Source: Pseudomonas sp. LP_7_YM
GTDB taxonomy: Bacteria; Pseudomonadota; Gammaproteobacteria; Pseudomonadales; Pseudomonadaceae
Assembly: GCF_004364435.1 (NCBI RefSeq)
Contig: NZ_SOCT01000012.1
Location: 62,001 to 126,000 of the forward strand
Length of the DNA stretch: 64,000 nt
Direction of reading: 5' to 3'
The position numbers and the translations under genes are program-made. The notes beneath the pieces are model-generated. The model did not search any database. It worked only from the letters and a program-made list of their open reading frames with translations, and was not told the DNA's origin. Of the stretch, positions 49,565 to 59,434 are shown piece after piece (position 1 is the first letter of the stretch; each line of letters starts with the position of its first letter).

Positions 49565-49624
49565 CATTTGCGGGGTTCTTTCAGGAGCGCGCCGTTAGCA
49601 AAAAATCGAAAAGCAGGAGTAGGC

Positions 49625-50602
49625 ATGACCGTTTCGCCACCGATTCCCGTCACCGTTCTGAGTGGTTTTCTCGGCTCGGGCAAGACCACGTTGTTGCGTC
49701 ATCTGCTCAAGGCAGAGCACGGTCTGAAGATCGCCGTGATCGAAAACGAATTCAGCGATGCCGGGATCGATACGCAATTGCTGGGCAATGAGCCGGTGCA
49801 GGTGATGACCCTGTCCAACGGCTGCGTGTGCTGCACCATTCACACCGACCTGACCAAGGCACTGGTCCTGCTGCTGGAGCGCCTGGACAGCGGCGAGATC
49901 GCGTTCGATCGGCTGGTGATCGAGTGCACCGGCCTTGCCGATCCTGCACCCGTGGCGCAGACCTTTTTCATCGACGAAGAACTGCGCGAGCGCTACATCC
50001 TTGACGGCATCATCACCCTGGTCGATGCCGCGCATGCCGATACGCATCTGGAGCAGACCATCGCTCAGGCGCAGATCGGTTTTGCCGACCGCTTGCTGGT
50101 GAGCAAGACCGATCTGGTGGATGACTCTGCATTCAAAGCCCTGAGCGAGCGCCTGACTCGCATCAACCGTCGTGCGCCTATTCGCGTGGTCGAGCATGGC
50201 CAGATCGATCTGGCCGAGCTGCTGGATGTGCGTGGCTTCAACCTCAACGCCGATGTCGGCGGCATGACTTTGCGCCCGGCGGCACCTGCGGGACGCTCCA
50301 TCGACCGCATCAGCAGCGTGGTACTGCGCAGCGACAAGGCGCTGGACATCGACCGGCTCAGCAGCTTCATGAACGACCTGCTTGAAGAACATGGCAAGCA
50401 GTTGCTGCGCTACAAGGGTGTGCTCAACATCGCTGGCGAAGACCGCAAGCTGGTTTTCCAGGGCGTATTGAAGTTGTACGGCTTTGATTTCGACCTGGAG
50501 TGGGGCGCGGATGAGCGGCGTGAAAGCGTGATCGTGTTTATCGCCGATGACTTGCCCGAAGAAAAGATTCGCGAAGGGTTTGCCAGGGTGGCAGCAGATT
50601 GA
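49625..50602 (+). CDS. yjiA: CobW/COG0523 family GTPase, YjiA-like
   Basis: G3E GTPase of 325 residues, probably a metallochaperone. Walker A is VLSGFLGSGKTTLLRHLL; the metal-binding CxCC motif is in LSNGCVCCTIHTDL; the switch Glu-Cys-Thr-Gly segment is VIECTGLADPAPV; and the guanine-specificity motif is VSKTDLVD. The C-terminal CobW_C domain ends EKIREGFARVAAD. The start has GCAGGAG upstream; 24 upstream codons are open but overlap the terminator. Which metal it serves is unknown; no zinc-uptake gene or Zur box is seen. Confidence 0.88.
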   Translation: MTVSPPIPVTVLSGFLGSGKTTLLRHLLKAEHGLKIAVIENEFSDAGIDTQLLGNEPVQVMTLSNGCVCCTIHTDLTKALVLLLERLDSGEIAFDRLVIECTGLADPAPVAQTFFIDEELRERYILDGIITLVDAAHADTHLEQTIAQAQIGFADRLLVSKTDLVDDSAFKALSERLTRINRRAPIRVVEHGQIDLAELLDVRGFNLNADVGGMTLRPAAPAGRSIDRISSVVLRSDKALDIDRLSSFMNDLLEEHGKQLLRYKGVLNIAGEDRKLVFQGVLKLYGFDFDLEWGADERRESVIVFIADDLPEEKIREGFARVAAD

Positions 50603-50655
50603 ATCAGTGGTTCACCCTACGGCTCTGTTACACCCCTAGCCCTTGCCGAACGATA

Positions 50656-50690
50656 AACCTGTGGGAGCGAGCGTTCCGCTCCCACAGGTT
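50656..50690. repeat. REP-type inverted repeat
   Basis: AACCTGTGGGAGC and GCTCCCACAGGTT are perfect 13-base arms around a nine-base loop. This is the commonest Pseudomonas intergenic repeat word. It lies between convergent yjiA and glyA. Confidence 0.75.
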
Positions 50691-50707
50691 GATCACCAGT
50701 CACCCAT

Positions 50708-50738
50708 AAAAAAGCCCGGCTCTGGAGCCGGGCTTTTT
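50708..50738 (-). terminator. rho-independent terminator of glyA
   Basis: AAAAAAGCCCGGCTC, loop TGGA, then GCCGGGCTTTTT. It works in the glyA direction and possibly both ways. Confidence 0.8.
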
Positions 50739-50756
50739 CGCGTCAAGCGGCTGCTA

Positions 50757-52010
50757 TCAAGCGCCGTAAACCGGCAGCTTGGCGCAGACGGCTTTGACCT
50801 TCTCGCGAACGGCGTCGATCACCGCTTCGTTGTTCAAGTCAGCCAGGATGTCGCAGATCCAGCCTGCCAGTTCCTTGCACTCTGCTTCCTTGAAGCCGCG
50901 AGTGGTCACAGCCGGAGTGCCGAAACGCAGGCCGGAAGTGACGAATGGGGAGCGAGGGTCGTTTGGCACCGAGTTTTTGTTCACGGTGATGAACGCCTTG
51001 CCCAGGGCCGCGTCGGCGTCTTTGCCGGAGATGTCCTGTTTGATCAGGGACAACAGGAACAGGTGGTTCTCGGTGCCGCCGGACACTACGTCGAAACCGC
51101 GCTCGATGAACACTTCGGCCATTGTCTTGGCGTTCTTGACCACTTGTTGCTGGTAGGTCTTGAACTCAGGCTGCAGCGCTTCCTTGAAGCAGATCGCCTT
51201 GGCCGCGATCACGTGCTCCAGCGGACCGCCCTGGCCGCCCGGGAATACCGCGGAGTTCAGCTTCTTTTCGATCTCGGCGTTGGCGCGAGCCAGGATCAGG
51301 CCGCCACGTGGACCACGCAGGGTCTTGTGGGTGGTGGTGGTGACGACGTCAGCGAAAGGAACCGGGTTCGGATAGACGCCTGCGGCGACCAGACCGGCCA
51401 CGTGCGCCATGTCGACGAACAGGTACGCACCGACCTTGTCTGCGATGGCGCGGAAGCGCGGGAAGTCCAGTATCTGCGAGTAAGCCGAGAAGCCGGCCAC
51501 GATCATTTTCGGCTTGTGTTCGACTGCCAGACGCTCGACTTCGTCGTAGTCGATCAAGCCGTTGCCGTCGATGCCGTATTGTACGGCGTTGTACAGCTTG
51601 CCGGAGGACGAAACGCTGGCGCCGTGGGTCAGGTGACCGCCGTGGGCCAGGCTCATGCCCAGGATGGTATCGCCAGCGCTCAGCAGGGCCAGATAGACTG
51701 CGCTGTTGGCCTGGGAGCCGGCGTGCGGCTGGACGTTGGCGTAATCGGCGCCGAACAGCTCCTTGGCGCGGTCGATGGCCAGTTGCTCGACGATATCGAC
51801 GTATTCGCAACCGCCGTAGTAACGCTTGCCCGGGTAGCCCTCGGCGTACTTGTTGGTCAGTACCGAGCCTTGCGCTTCCATGACAGCGGGGCTGGTGTAG
51901 TTTTCCGAGGCGATCAGCTCGATGTGCTCTTCCTGGCGCTTGGCTTCTTGTTCCATAGCGGCATACAGGTCGGAGTCGTACTTGGCGATAGTCAAATGAC
52001 GGCTGAACAT
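50757..52010 (-). CDS. glyA: serine hydroxymethyltransferase
   Basis: PLP enzyme of 417 residues that interconverts serine and glycine and loads tetrahydrofolate with one carbon. Motifs: EQEAKRQEEHIELIASENYT at the N-terminus, YAEGYPGKRYYGGCEYVD, GHLTHGASVSSSGKLYNAVQ, and the PLP-Lys motif VVTTTTHKTLRGPRGGLILA. The start MFSRHLTIAKYDSDL has GAGGACC upstream; the frame is open 43 codons further without support. Pseudomonas has several glyA copies; this one beside morA corresponds by synteny to P. aeruginosa glyA3. Confidence 0.96.
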   Translation of the reverse strand: MFSRHLTIAKYDSDLYAAMEQEAKRQEEHIELIASENYTSPAVMEAQGSVLTNKYAEGYPGKRYYGGCEYVDIVEQLAIDRAKELFGADYANVQPHAGSQANSAVYLALLSAGDTILGMSLAHGGHLTHGASVSSSGKLYNAVQYGIDGNGLIDYDEVERLAVEHKPKMIVAGFSAYSQILDFPRFRAIADKVGAYLFVDMAHVAGLVAAGVYPNPVPFADVVTTTTHKTLRGPRGGLILARANAEIEKKLNSAVFPGGQGGPLEHVIAAKAICFKEALQPEFKTYQQQVVKNAKTMAEVFIERGFDVVSGGTENHLFLLSLIKQDISGKDADAALGKAFITVNKNSVPNDPRSPFVTSGLRFGTPAVTTRGFKEAECKELAGWICDILADLNNEAVIDAVREKVKAVCAKLPVYGA

Positions 52011-52196
52011 GGCGGTCCTCGGGGATCGGGCAATTGAAAAGGGGGGCATTCTACAACATCGGCTTTTATCTGGCATATGAAAGCCGGTCATGCGCGTGAT
52101 GAGCGCAATGCAGCTTCCATGCAATGCAGCGAGCCGCAAACCAGCCGCTTTACGCCTGTGGGTTTCTGCCGGCGGCTTATGGCTTGAAACACCACA

Positions 52197-55100
52197 CTAG
52201 TCCAGCATGAACAGCGCATCGTTGCTGAACTGCGCTTCAAACCGTGACGGCGTCATAGGACGGCCGAACAGGTAGCCCTGCACTTCGTCACAGCCGTGTT
52301 CGCGCAGGAACTCCAGCTGTTCGTAGGTTTCCACACCCTCTGCGATGACGGCCAGGTTGAGGCTGTGGGCCATGGCGATAATCGCGCGGGCGATCTGAGC
52401 GTCCTGTTCGCCGGAGGGCAGGCCATCGACGAAGGTGCGGTCGATCTTCAACACATCAATGGGAAACTGCTTGAGATAGTTCAGCGACGAGTAGCCGGTG
52501 CCGAAATCGTCCACCGCGATGCTTAGGCCCAGACGTTTGAGGCCGTCGAGAATCATCATCGCCTCGCTGACCTCGCGCATCAGGATACTTTCAGTCAGCT
52601 CCAGTTCAAGACAGGCAGGAGGCAGCTCGGTTTCCTGCAGGATGTTGGCGATACGCGTGCCCAGTTGGCCGTCGGAAAACTGCCGGGCCGAGATATTGAC
52701 CGACACCTTCGGCACGCGAACTTTGGCCTTGTGCCATTCGCGCAGTTGGCGACAGGCTTCCATGAGCACCCATTCGCCGACTTCGACCACCAGCCCTAGC
52801 TCTTCGAGGACCGGAATGAAATCACCTGGCGGAACCAGTCCGCGGGTCGGATGGCGCCAGCGCAACAACGCTTCGGCGCCGGTCAGGCGCTTGCCGTCGC
52901 CGCTGAATTGCGGCTGGTAATACAGGGTGAATTCTTTCTGTTCCAAGGCGTGACGCAGATCGCTTTCCAGCTCCAGACGCTCCAGCGCACTGGCGTTCAT
53001 GTCTGCCTGATAGAACTGGAAGTTGTTTTTGCCGCGCTCCTTGGCGTAGTACATCGCCGTGTCGGCGTTCTTCATCAACTGGCTCAGTTCCTTACCGTCC
53101 TGCGGGCTCAGCGCGATACCGATACTGGCCGTCACGAAGAACTCCCGGCCTTCGAGCACGAACGGCCTCACCAGGCTGCCGAGGATCTGCTCGGCGACAT
53201 GAATGGCGCGATTCATCGCCGCCTGCTGCGAAGCGCCCGGCTGCAGTAGCAGCGTGAACTCGTCTCCGCCCATGCGGGCCACGGTGTCGTCTTTGGCGAC
53301 GCATTCGAGCAGTCGCGCGGCCATGTCCTTGAGCATGCGGTCTCCGGCGGCATGGCCGAGGGAGTCGTTGATCGGTTTGAAGCGATCCAGATCGAGGAAC
53401 ATCAGCACCACCCAGGCCTGCTGGCGCTCGGCATGCAGCAGAGCGCTGTGCAGGCGGTCCTGGAACAGCGTGCGGTTGGGCAAGTGGGTCAGGGCGTCGT
53501 AGTACGCCAGTCGGTGGATGCGCTGCTCGCTGGCCTTGCGCTCGCTGATATCGGTGAAGAAACACACGTAGCTGGCCAGGTCGCCCTCATTGTCCAGCAC
53601 CGCAGTGATACCGACCCACGCCGGGTAGTGTTCGCCATCGCGCCGTTTGAGCCACAGCTCGCCTTCCCAAGTGCCGTGCTGATTCAGTTGCTTGAGGATG
53701 TAGCCCAATTGGGCTTGCTGCTGATCTTCGGCGGTCAGCATCGACGGGAACTGATCCAGGACTTGGGAAACGGCATAGCCACTCACCCGACTGAACGCAT
53801 CGTTGGCCTGCACGATGTAACCGGCAGGGTCGGTGATCAGAATCGCCGAAGTGGAATGTTCGAATACCGTCGCTGCCATGCGCAGGTCTTTTTCTGCACG
53901 ACGTTGCTGGCTGATGTCACGCCCGACACCGAGAATGCCTTCGAAAGCGCCGGATTCGTCCCACACCAATACCAGGCGCAGCTCAACGGGAATCTTGCGA
54001 CCGTCGGCGCGCAGGCAGTCCAGCAGGTATAACTGGTTCGGCATTTCGGCACGCAGCTCTGCCAGGGTTTCGGGCTTATGCAGGGCCTTTCCGACGCGCA
54101 GCAGCAGGATTTGCAGGTCTGTCAGCTGTTGCGGGTTGGCGATGATCGAATTCCAGCCGTTCTGCATGATCCACTCTGCGCTGTAGCCCAGCACGGTGGT
54201 CAGCGAAGGGCTGACGTAATTCGGACGCAGTGTCTGATCGGTGGAGAAGATGACGTCGCTGATGCTTTCGGCCAACATGCGATAGCGCTGCTCGCTGTCG
54301 CGCAAGGACTGGCTGGCCTCAACCTGCTCGGTGACGTCCTTGGCCACCCCGATAATGCGGGTTACCCGGCCATTCTCGTCAGGGGACAGGGCCCGCTCGC
54401 GTATGTCGAAACGCCGCCAATGACCGTTGCGGTCACTGAAACGCAAGTGGCATTCGGAGAGGTCGCGTACGTATTCTCGGCTGCGGTTCAGCCGCAGTTG
54501 CTCATAGGGCTCGGCGTCATCGGGGTGCAGCAGGATTTCCCAGAAACGATCGCCCATCTCCTGCAGTTCTTGTTTGCTATAGCCTAACGTTCGCCCCAGA
54601 TGGTGGTTGCTATAGATCATGTGCCGGCTGACGACGTCCTGGACGTAGAGATGATCGGGAACGGTATGCACCACGTCCGACCAGAAACTTTCTCGCTCCT
54701 GTAGCGCCAGTTCGGCCTGCTTGCGGTTGGTGATGTCGTTGATACTCAGGATCACTGCATTGAAGTCTTCCGGGTGCTCGGGCAGCCGCACCACCAGCCA
54801 CAAATGCTGATCGCTGCCCTGAGCGTGAGGCAGCAGTATTTCCAGTTCCATTTGAGGCTGGCGGTCGAGTACGGCGCTGATCAGTTGGACGCCGATGCCC
54901 TGCCGTGAACGTGGGCATCCTTCGATCAGTTGCTGCCATACCTGAGCGGCGGATTCAGCGCGAAGCAGATGAGCCGCTACCTGATTGACCTCGGTGATGC
55001 GCAGTTGGTGGAGCAATCCCCTTAGCTGTTCCGGATGCTTGAGCAGGCGCTGGTACAGTTCGTCGCTCGTGCTCAGCCGCAGGTTTTGCAAATACTCGGG

Positions 55101-56036
55101 CAAGCTGGAAAGGTCCAGCACGCACAGGGCCACACCGGTCCCTTCGAAGATGTCCTTGTAGCGACGACGACTGTGGTGCAACTGCAATTGACGGCGACGC
55201 AGGCTGCGCAGCGCAAGCAGCGGCAGGATCGAGCAGAGCAGGGCGATCACACACTTGCCGACCAGCGGAGCGATGAGGACCTGGCGCGCTTTGCCCGCAT
55301 CGAACAGGCCACGCAGTTGCCAGTCGGAGTTGGTCAGCGGATCCAGCAGGACCGTCTGCTTAACGCTGTCCGAAGGCCCGGCGGCGCTGGTATCCGCCTG
55401 ATAGATCACGCGTTGCGTTGCAGGGTTCTCCAGCTGCCAGGCCGCCTTGAAATCCTGATCGTTTTGTCGGGACAGGGATTTCAATGCCTGTGAGTCCAGA
55501 CGGATGGCCCAGAAGCGCTCGGTTTCATTGCCAGGCTGGCGGACGAATAGATAGAAAAACGAGTCGCCCGGGCCATTGGCGTAATAGTAGGTATGACCCT
55601 TGAGACGCCCGCACGCTTGAGTCAAAAAGCTGGCGTCTGTGCTGCCCTGTGCGCTATCGGCGACGATATTCCCACGCTCGTCGAGCCAGGCCACGCTGTG
55701 CAACCCTGGCAGCGCCTGACGCAAGCGTTCCAGGGTGGCAACGTGCTGGTCGGTGGTGCGTGGTGCGGTCTTGGCGTCATCCAGAATGTTCAGCGCCACT
55801 TGAGCATTGAGCGCCATGTTCAGGCTCAGTCGGTCGGCGAGCTGGATGCTGTAATCGACGCTGCGTTGGTACTGGCGCTCTTGGGTCTGCTGAAACTGTT
55901 CGAACAGCTGCCACAACAAAAGCACGAGCATCAGCAGCACCAGTATCGCCAGCGCGCCTTTCAGCGAGCCTCGAAAAGGCACGGCCTTCGCGCTTCTTGA
56001 GGCGCGCAATTGAGAGGTGGGTGTTGGTGTGGACAA
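52197..56036 (-). CDS. morA: MorA-type membrane GGDEF-EAL c-di-GMP enzyme
   Basis: Large signalling protein of 1,279 residues. One membrane segment (about 26-46) and a periplasmic sensor to about residue 250, a second membrane segment, then a series of PAS/PAC domains (including EVNQVAAHLLRAESA; VPDHLYVQDVVSRHM; ISDVIFSTDQTLRPN; ILITDPAGYIVQAND), then GGDEF and EAL domains. The cyclase motif is intact (ARMGGDEFTLLL, near residue 925) as is the EAL motif (LTGAEALLRWRHP, near 1,056) with EDFGTG-type VDDFGTGYSSLNYL. Both activities are therefore possible. In P. putida and P. aeruginosa MorA controls flagellar timing, biofilm and protease secretion, and is next to glyA as here. It is shorter than P. 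aeruginosa MorA. Confidence 0.88.
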   Translation of the reverse strand: MSTPTPTSQLRASRSAKAVPFRGSLKGALAILVLLMLVLLLWQLFEQFQQTQERQYQRSVDYSIQLADRLSLNMALNAQVALNILDDAKTAPRTTDQHVATLERLRQALPGLHSVAWLDERGNIVADSAQGSTDASFLTQACGRLKGHTYYYANGPGDSFFYLFVRQPGNETERFWAIRLDSQALKSLSRQNDQDFKAAWQLENPATQRVIYQADTSAAGPSDSVKQTVLLDPLTNSDWQLRGLFDAGKARQVLIAPLVGKCVIALLCSILPLLALRSLRRRQLQLHHSRRRYKDIFEGTGVALCVLDLSSLPEYLQNLRLSTSDELYQRLLKHPEQLRGLLHQLRITEVNQVAAHLLRAESAAQVWQQLIEGCPRSRQGIGVQLISAVLDRQPQMELEILLPHAQGSDQHLWLVVRLPEHPEDFNAVILSINDITNRKQAELALQERESFWSDVVHTVPDHLYVQDVVSRHMIYSNHHLGRTLGYSKQELQEMGDRFWEILLHPDDAEPYEQLRLNRSREYVRDLSECHLRFSDRNGHWRRFDIRERALSPDENGRVTRIIGVAKDVTEQVEASQSLRDSEQRYRMLAESISDVIFSTDQTLRPNYVSPSLTTVLGYSAEWIMQNGWNSIIANPQQLTDLQILLLRVGKALHKPETLAELRAEMPNQLYLLDCLRADGRKIPVELRLVLVWDESGAFEGILGVGRDISQQRRAEKDLRMAATVFEHSTSAILITDPAGYIVQANDAFSRVSGYAVSQVLDQFPSMLTAEDQQQAQLGYILKQLNQHGTWEGELWLKRRDGEHYPAWVGITAVLDNEGDLASYVCFFTDISERKASEQRIHRLAYYDALTHLPNRTLFQDRLHSALLHAERQQAWVVLMFLDLDRFKPINDSLGHAAGDRMLKDMAARLLECVAKDDTVARMGGDEFTLLLQPGASQQAAMNRAIHVAEQILGSLVRPFVLEGREFFVTASIGIALSPQDGKELSQLMKNADTAMYYAKERGKNNFQFYQADMNASALERLELESDLRHALEQKEFTLYYQPQFSGDGKRLTGAEALLRWRHPTRGLVPPGDFIPVLEELGLVVEVGEWVLMEACRQLREWHKAKVRVPKVSVNISARQFSDGQLGTRIANILQETELPPACLELELTESILMREVSEAMMILDGLKRLGLSIAVDDFGTGYSSLNYLKQFPIDVLKIDRTFVDGLPSGEQDAQIARAIIAMAHSLNLAVIAEGVETYEQLEFLREHGCDEVQGYLFGRPMTPSRFEAQFSNDALFMLD

Positions 56037-56569
56037 ACTGTGATCCTGACTGCTGGACTGAATCAGCGTGTGCGAAATGCACTATAAGCTTGACGCCCAA
56101 AGAGCGGTTAGCATGCCCTGACTTGTGGCTAAGTGCCAGCCAAAAAGGCCTGCACGGTTTGCCCTGCCGACCGCATTCGGGTAGCTTTGCGCCACGCGCG
56201 ATGTGCCCGATTTCTGCAACACCAGCACAATGCCTGCAAACATTGCTCCAGCTTCATGCCCGGTACCCTGAAGCATCATCGTGACTGTTCTCGCTATGCC
56301 TTGATCAATTCAAGGCCCGGAAGGCCCGGACGGCAAGTTGCGTAGATAAATAAAAGCGGTTTTTGCGACGAAGCACCGGGTTTGTCCGACAAGTCGGCGA
56401 GCAAAATCAGGCAAGGCAAACAGCCGAACGACGGCCGGGATCGCGGTCGACGCCCACGCTCTTGATGAGCCTTCGAGCCTGATTCAACGTAGTGCCACTG
56501 ATGGCAGCCACTTTTCGTATCAGGCCGGGCTCGCGTCTTTATTCACAGTCCTAACCAGGTTTTCATTCC
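56037..56569. other. intergenic region between morA and ettA
   Basis: About 530 bp with divergent genes on each side. A short direct repeat AAGGCCCGG-AAGGCCCGG occurs near 56311-56329. I find no supported gene, RNA or terminator. It should hold both promoters. Confidence 0.45.
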
Positions 56570-58234
56570 ATGGCTCAATACGTCTTCACCATGCATCGGC
56601 TGAGCAAGGTTGTTCCGCCGAAGCGGGAAATCCTGAAAAATATCTCCCTGTCTTTCTTCCCGGGCGCCAAGATCGGCGTTCTCGGCCTCAACGGTTCGGG
56701 TAAATCAACGCTGCTGAAAATCATGGCCGGTGTCGACACCGAGTTCGATGGCGAAGCGCGCCCGATGCCGGAATTGAACATCGGCTATCTGCCGCAAGAA
56801 CCCCAGCTTGATCCGAACAAGACCGTACGTGAAGTGGTCGAGGAAGCGGTCAGCGTTATCAAGGACGCCCAGGCGCGTCTGGACGAGGTGTACGCTGCCT
56901 ACGCCGAGCCGGATGCCGACTTCGATAAGCTCGCCGCCGAACAGGCCAAGCTCGAAGCCATTCTGCAGGCCAGCGATGGTCACAACCTCGAACGTCAGCT
57001 GGAAGTTGCGGCCGATGCGTTACGTCTGCCAGCCTGGGACGCGAAGGTCGAGCACCTGTCCGGCGGCGAGAAGCGTCGCGTGGCGTTGTGCCGCCTGCTG
57101 CTGTCCGCGCCCGACATGTTGCTGCTCGACGAACCGACCAACCACCTGGATGCCGACTCCGTCGCCTGGCTTGAGCACTTCCTGCATGACTTCCCGGGCA
57201 CCGTGGTTGCGATTACGCACGACCGGTACTTCCTGGACAACGTCGCTGGCTGGATTCTGGAACTCGACCGCGGCGCCGGTATTCCTTACGAGGGCAACTA
57301 CTCTGGCTGGCTTGAGGCCAAGTCCGACCGTCTGGCCCAGGAGTCCAAGCAGCAGTCGGCTCATGAAAAGGCCATGAAGGAAGAGCTGGAGTGGGTGCGC
57401 AAAGGCGCCAAGGCTCGTCAGTCCAAATCCAAGGCGCGTCTGCAACGCTTCGAGGAGATGCAATCGCAGGAATTCCAGAAGCGCAGCGAAACCAACGAGA
57501 TCTACATCCCGGCCGGTCCGCGTCTGGGCGACAAGGTCATCGAATTCAAGAACGTCAGCAAAGGCTACGGTGATCGTGTGCTGATCGACAACCTGTCGTT
57601 CGCCATGCCCAAGGGCGCCATCGTCGGCGTGATCGGTGGCAACGGTGCAGGTAAATCGACCCTGTTTCGCATGCTGATGGGCAAGGAGCAACCGGACTCA
57701 GGCTCTATAGAGATCGGTGAAACCGTGCAACTGGCCTGCGTTGATCAGAGCCGTGACGATCTGGACGGCAGCAAAACCGTGTTTGCGCAGATTTCTGACG
57801 GTTCCGACCAGATCAAGATCGGCAACTACGAGATCCCGTCGCGCACGTACGTCGGCCGCTTCAACTTCAAGGGCGGTGACCAGCAGAAGTTCGTCAAGGA
57901 CCTCTCCGGTGGTGAGCGTGGTCGTTTGCATCTGGCGCTGACGCTCAAGGAAGGGGGCAATGTCCTGCTGCTCGACGAACCGTCCAACGACCTCGACGTT
58001 GAAACCCTGCGATCGCTGGAAGAGGCCCTGCTGGACTTCCCGGGCGCTGCTATTGTGATCTCTCACGATCGGTGGTTCCTTGACCGCGTGGCGACTCACA
58101 TCCTGGCGTACGAAGACGATTCGCAGGCCGTGTTCTTCGAAGGCAACTACACCGAATACGAAGTCGACCGCAAGAAACGCTTGGGCGAGGCCGCTGCGCA
58201 ACCACACCGCGTGCGTCACAAGAAACTGGCCTGA
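56570..58234 (+). CDS. ettA: energy-dependent translational throttle protein EttA (ABC-F)
   Basis: Ribosome-bound ABC-F ATPase of 554 residues, matching EttA length. It has two ABC cassettes: Walker A GVLGLNGSGKSTLLK and GVIGGNGAGKSTLFR, signatures HLSGGEKRRVAL and DLSGGERGRLHL, and Walker B MLLLDEPTNHLDADS and VLLLDEPSNDLDVET. The linker (P-site interaction motif) region is KAMKEELEWVRKGAKARQSK with the arm of EttA type. It gates the first peptide bond according to ATP/ADP. It is monocistronic with a strong terminator. Confidence 0.95.
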   Translation: MAQYVFTMHRLSKVVPPKREILKNISLSFFPGAKIGVLGLNGSGKSTLLKIMAGVDTEFDGEARPMPELNIGYLPQEPQLDPNKTVREVVEEAVSVIKDAQARLDEVYAAYAEPDADFDKLAAEQAKLEAILQASDGHNLERQLEVAADALRLPAWDAKVEHLSGGEKRRVALCRLLLSAPDMLLLDEPTNHLDADSVAWLEHFLHDFPGTVVAITHDRYFLDNVAGWILELDRGAGIPYEGNYSGWLEAKSDRLAQESKQQSAHEKAMKEELEWVRKGAKARQSKSKARLQRFEEMQSQEFQKRSETNEIYIPAGPRLGDKVIEFKNVSKGYGDRVLIDNLSFAMPKGAIVGVIGGNGAGKSTLFRMLMGKEQPDSGSIEIGETVQLACVDQSRDDLDGSKTVFAQISDGSDQIKIGNYEIPSRTYVGRFNFKGGDQQKFVKDLSGGERGRLHLALTLKEGGNVLLLDEPSNDLDVETLRSLEEALLDFPGAAIVISHDRWFLDRVATHILAYEDDSQAVFFEGNYTEYEVDRKKRLGEAAAQPHRVRHKKLA

Positions 58235-58253
58235 TTCAGGTCGGCGACACAAG

Positions 58254-58282
58254 AAACGGAGCCTTCGGGCTCCGTTTTTTTT
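58254..58282 (+). terminator. rho-independent terminator of ettA
   Basis: AAACGGAGCC, loop TTCG, GGCTCCGT followed by a run of eight T. Confidence 0.85.
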
Positions 58283-58491
58283 ATGCGTTATCTTGCGCCG
58301 CTGATGACAGATGATTGCCGCAGATGCTGGTTTGCTGATCCTTTGGTGCCAACCTGCTGCACATTCGCGTAACGCACAACTTGTACAAGAAGCTGGCAGC
58401 GAACGTGGCGGCTCAGCTACAGGTGAACTGCCTGACGCCGCGGGCGCGTCCGATCACACTCCCCAGCAAGCCGGTCATGCTCTTGCTGCTT

Positions 58492-58989
58492 TCAAACATC
58501 CCCCTCGATTTGCAGAACCTCGATCACCTGATCTCCGACCGGACGTTCCCAGGTCGCTTCGTCACCGACCTGCGTGCCCAACAGCGCCTTGCCCAAGGGA
58601 GAGGCCCAGTTGATCAGTTGGCTCGCGGCGTGGGCTTGATCCTCGCCTACCAACTGCACGCGTTGCTGGCGGTCTTCTTCGTCGGCAAAGGTCACCCAAC
58701 TGCCAATCTGGACTTTTTCGGTGCAAATGGCAGGCGTTACCACCTGAGCGGTCTGCAGCCGCTGATTGAAGTAACGCAGGTCACGTTCGATATCAGCCTG
58801 ACGCTGCTTGTCCGCACCTTCGCCCAGGGCGGTCTGCTCACTGTGCTGCGCTTGCAATGCAGCCACCTGCGCCTGCAGCTGGGCCAGCCCGCTGGCGGTG
58901 ACATAATTGGGTTGTGCGCTAATCTGGCGTTCTACCGGCTGGCTGGCCTGCGCGGCGGCGTGGTCTTCATTGACGAAGGCCCGACTCAT
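58492..58989 (-). CDS. GreA/GreB family elongation factor
   Basis: Protein of 165 residues with an N-terminal coiled coil (NYVTASGLAQLQAQVAALQA, then ERDLRYFNQRLQTAQV) and a C-terminal FKBP-like domain (KVQIGSWVTFADEEDRQQRV, QLINWASPLGKALLGTQVGD, VIEVLQI). The domain order is that of Gre factors, which rescue backtracked RNA polymerase. The tip of the coiled coil has Asp and Glu (GADKQRQADIERD), but I cannot be sure the catalytic acidic pair is kept. An AGGAG before MSRAFVNEDH decides the start. It is a divergent Gre paralogue, not the main greA or greB. Confidence 0.8.
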   Translation of the reverse strand: MSRAFVNEDHAAAQASQPVERQISAQPNYVTASGLAQLQAQVAALQAQHSEQTALGEGADKQRQADIERDLRYFNQRLQTAQVVTPAICTEKVQIGSWVTFADEEDRQQRVQLVGEDQAHAASQLINWASPLGKALLGTQVGDEATWERPVGDQVIEVLQIEGDV

Positions 58990-59074
58990 GGCGTGCTCCT
59001 GATCATGGCTCAATCAGGGTTGGGCCATGTTCACATTCCATAAGTTTCCCTGAATGTCTGCTTGCGACAAGAAG

Positions 59075-59434
59075 TCACTGGGAACGATAGGCTTTTGCGG
59101 CGTCTTGGGTTTTCTGTTGATCCCAGTTCCGGTCACGGTCGTTCCAGATACTGTCTCTGCCCTGATCCTGAACACCCTTGGTCGCCAACTGCGCCTGGCA
59201 CTGCCGGAACCCGTCGCTCCAACCCTGTGCATAAATCGTGTCGCGCAGATAACGCGGCACATCTTTTTTGTACTGTCCTTTCATTGCGTCGATGGACTGT
59301 CGCCCGCTGCTGCATCCATCCTCAAACCCATCTGCGAACGTCGGTGAGTACCCTTCAGCCAGCAACTGGTCGTGGGTAGACTGACAACCAGCGACAACCA
59401 AACAGCAGCACAGCCCAGCCCAGCGCGTATTCAT
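59075..59434 (-). CDS. small lipoprotein of unknown function
   Basis: 119 residues with a lipoprotein signal: MNTRWAGLCCCLVVAGCQST, where LVVAGC is the lipobox and the last Cys is lipidated. The mature part has four more Cys-adjacent features (FEDGCSSGRQS, FRQCQAQL), is polar and ends in an Asp/Asn/Arg-rich stretch (GRDSIWNDRDRNWDQQKTQD). Residue after the Cys is Gln, so outer-membrane sorting is expected. I do not recognise the family. It lies 86 bp upstream of the gre-like gene on the same strand. Confidence 0.75.
   Translation of the reverse strand: MNTRWAGLCCCLVVAGCQSTHDQLLAEGYSPTFADGFEDGCSSGRQSIDAMKGQYKKDVPRYLRDTIYAQGWSDGFRQCQAQLATKGVQDQGRDSIWNDRDRNWDQQKTQDAAKAYRSQ

Noticed and set aside
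50603..50756. Possible glycine riboswitch or small RNA next to glyA
   Set aside because: The sequence is at the 3' end of glyA, not its leader, and consists of a REP element and a terminator.
58311..59043. Plus-strand frames behind ettA
   Set aside because: They lie opposite the gre-like gene, which has a good ribosome site and a recognisable two-domain structure.
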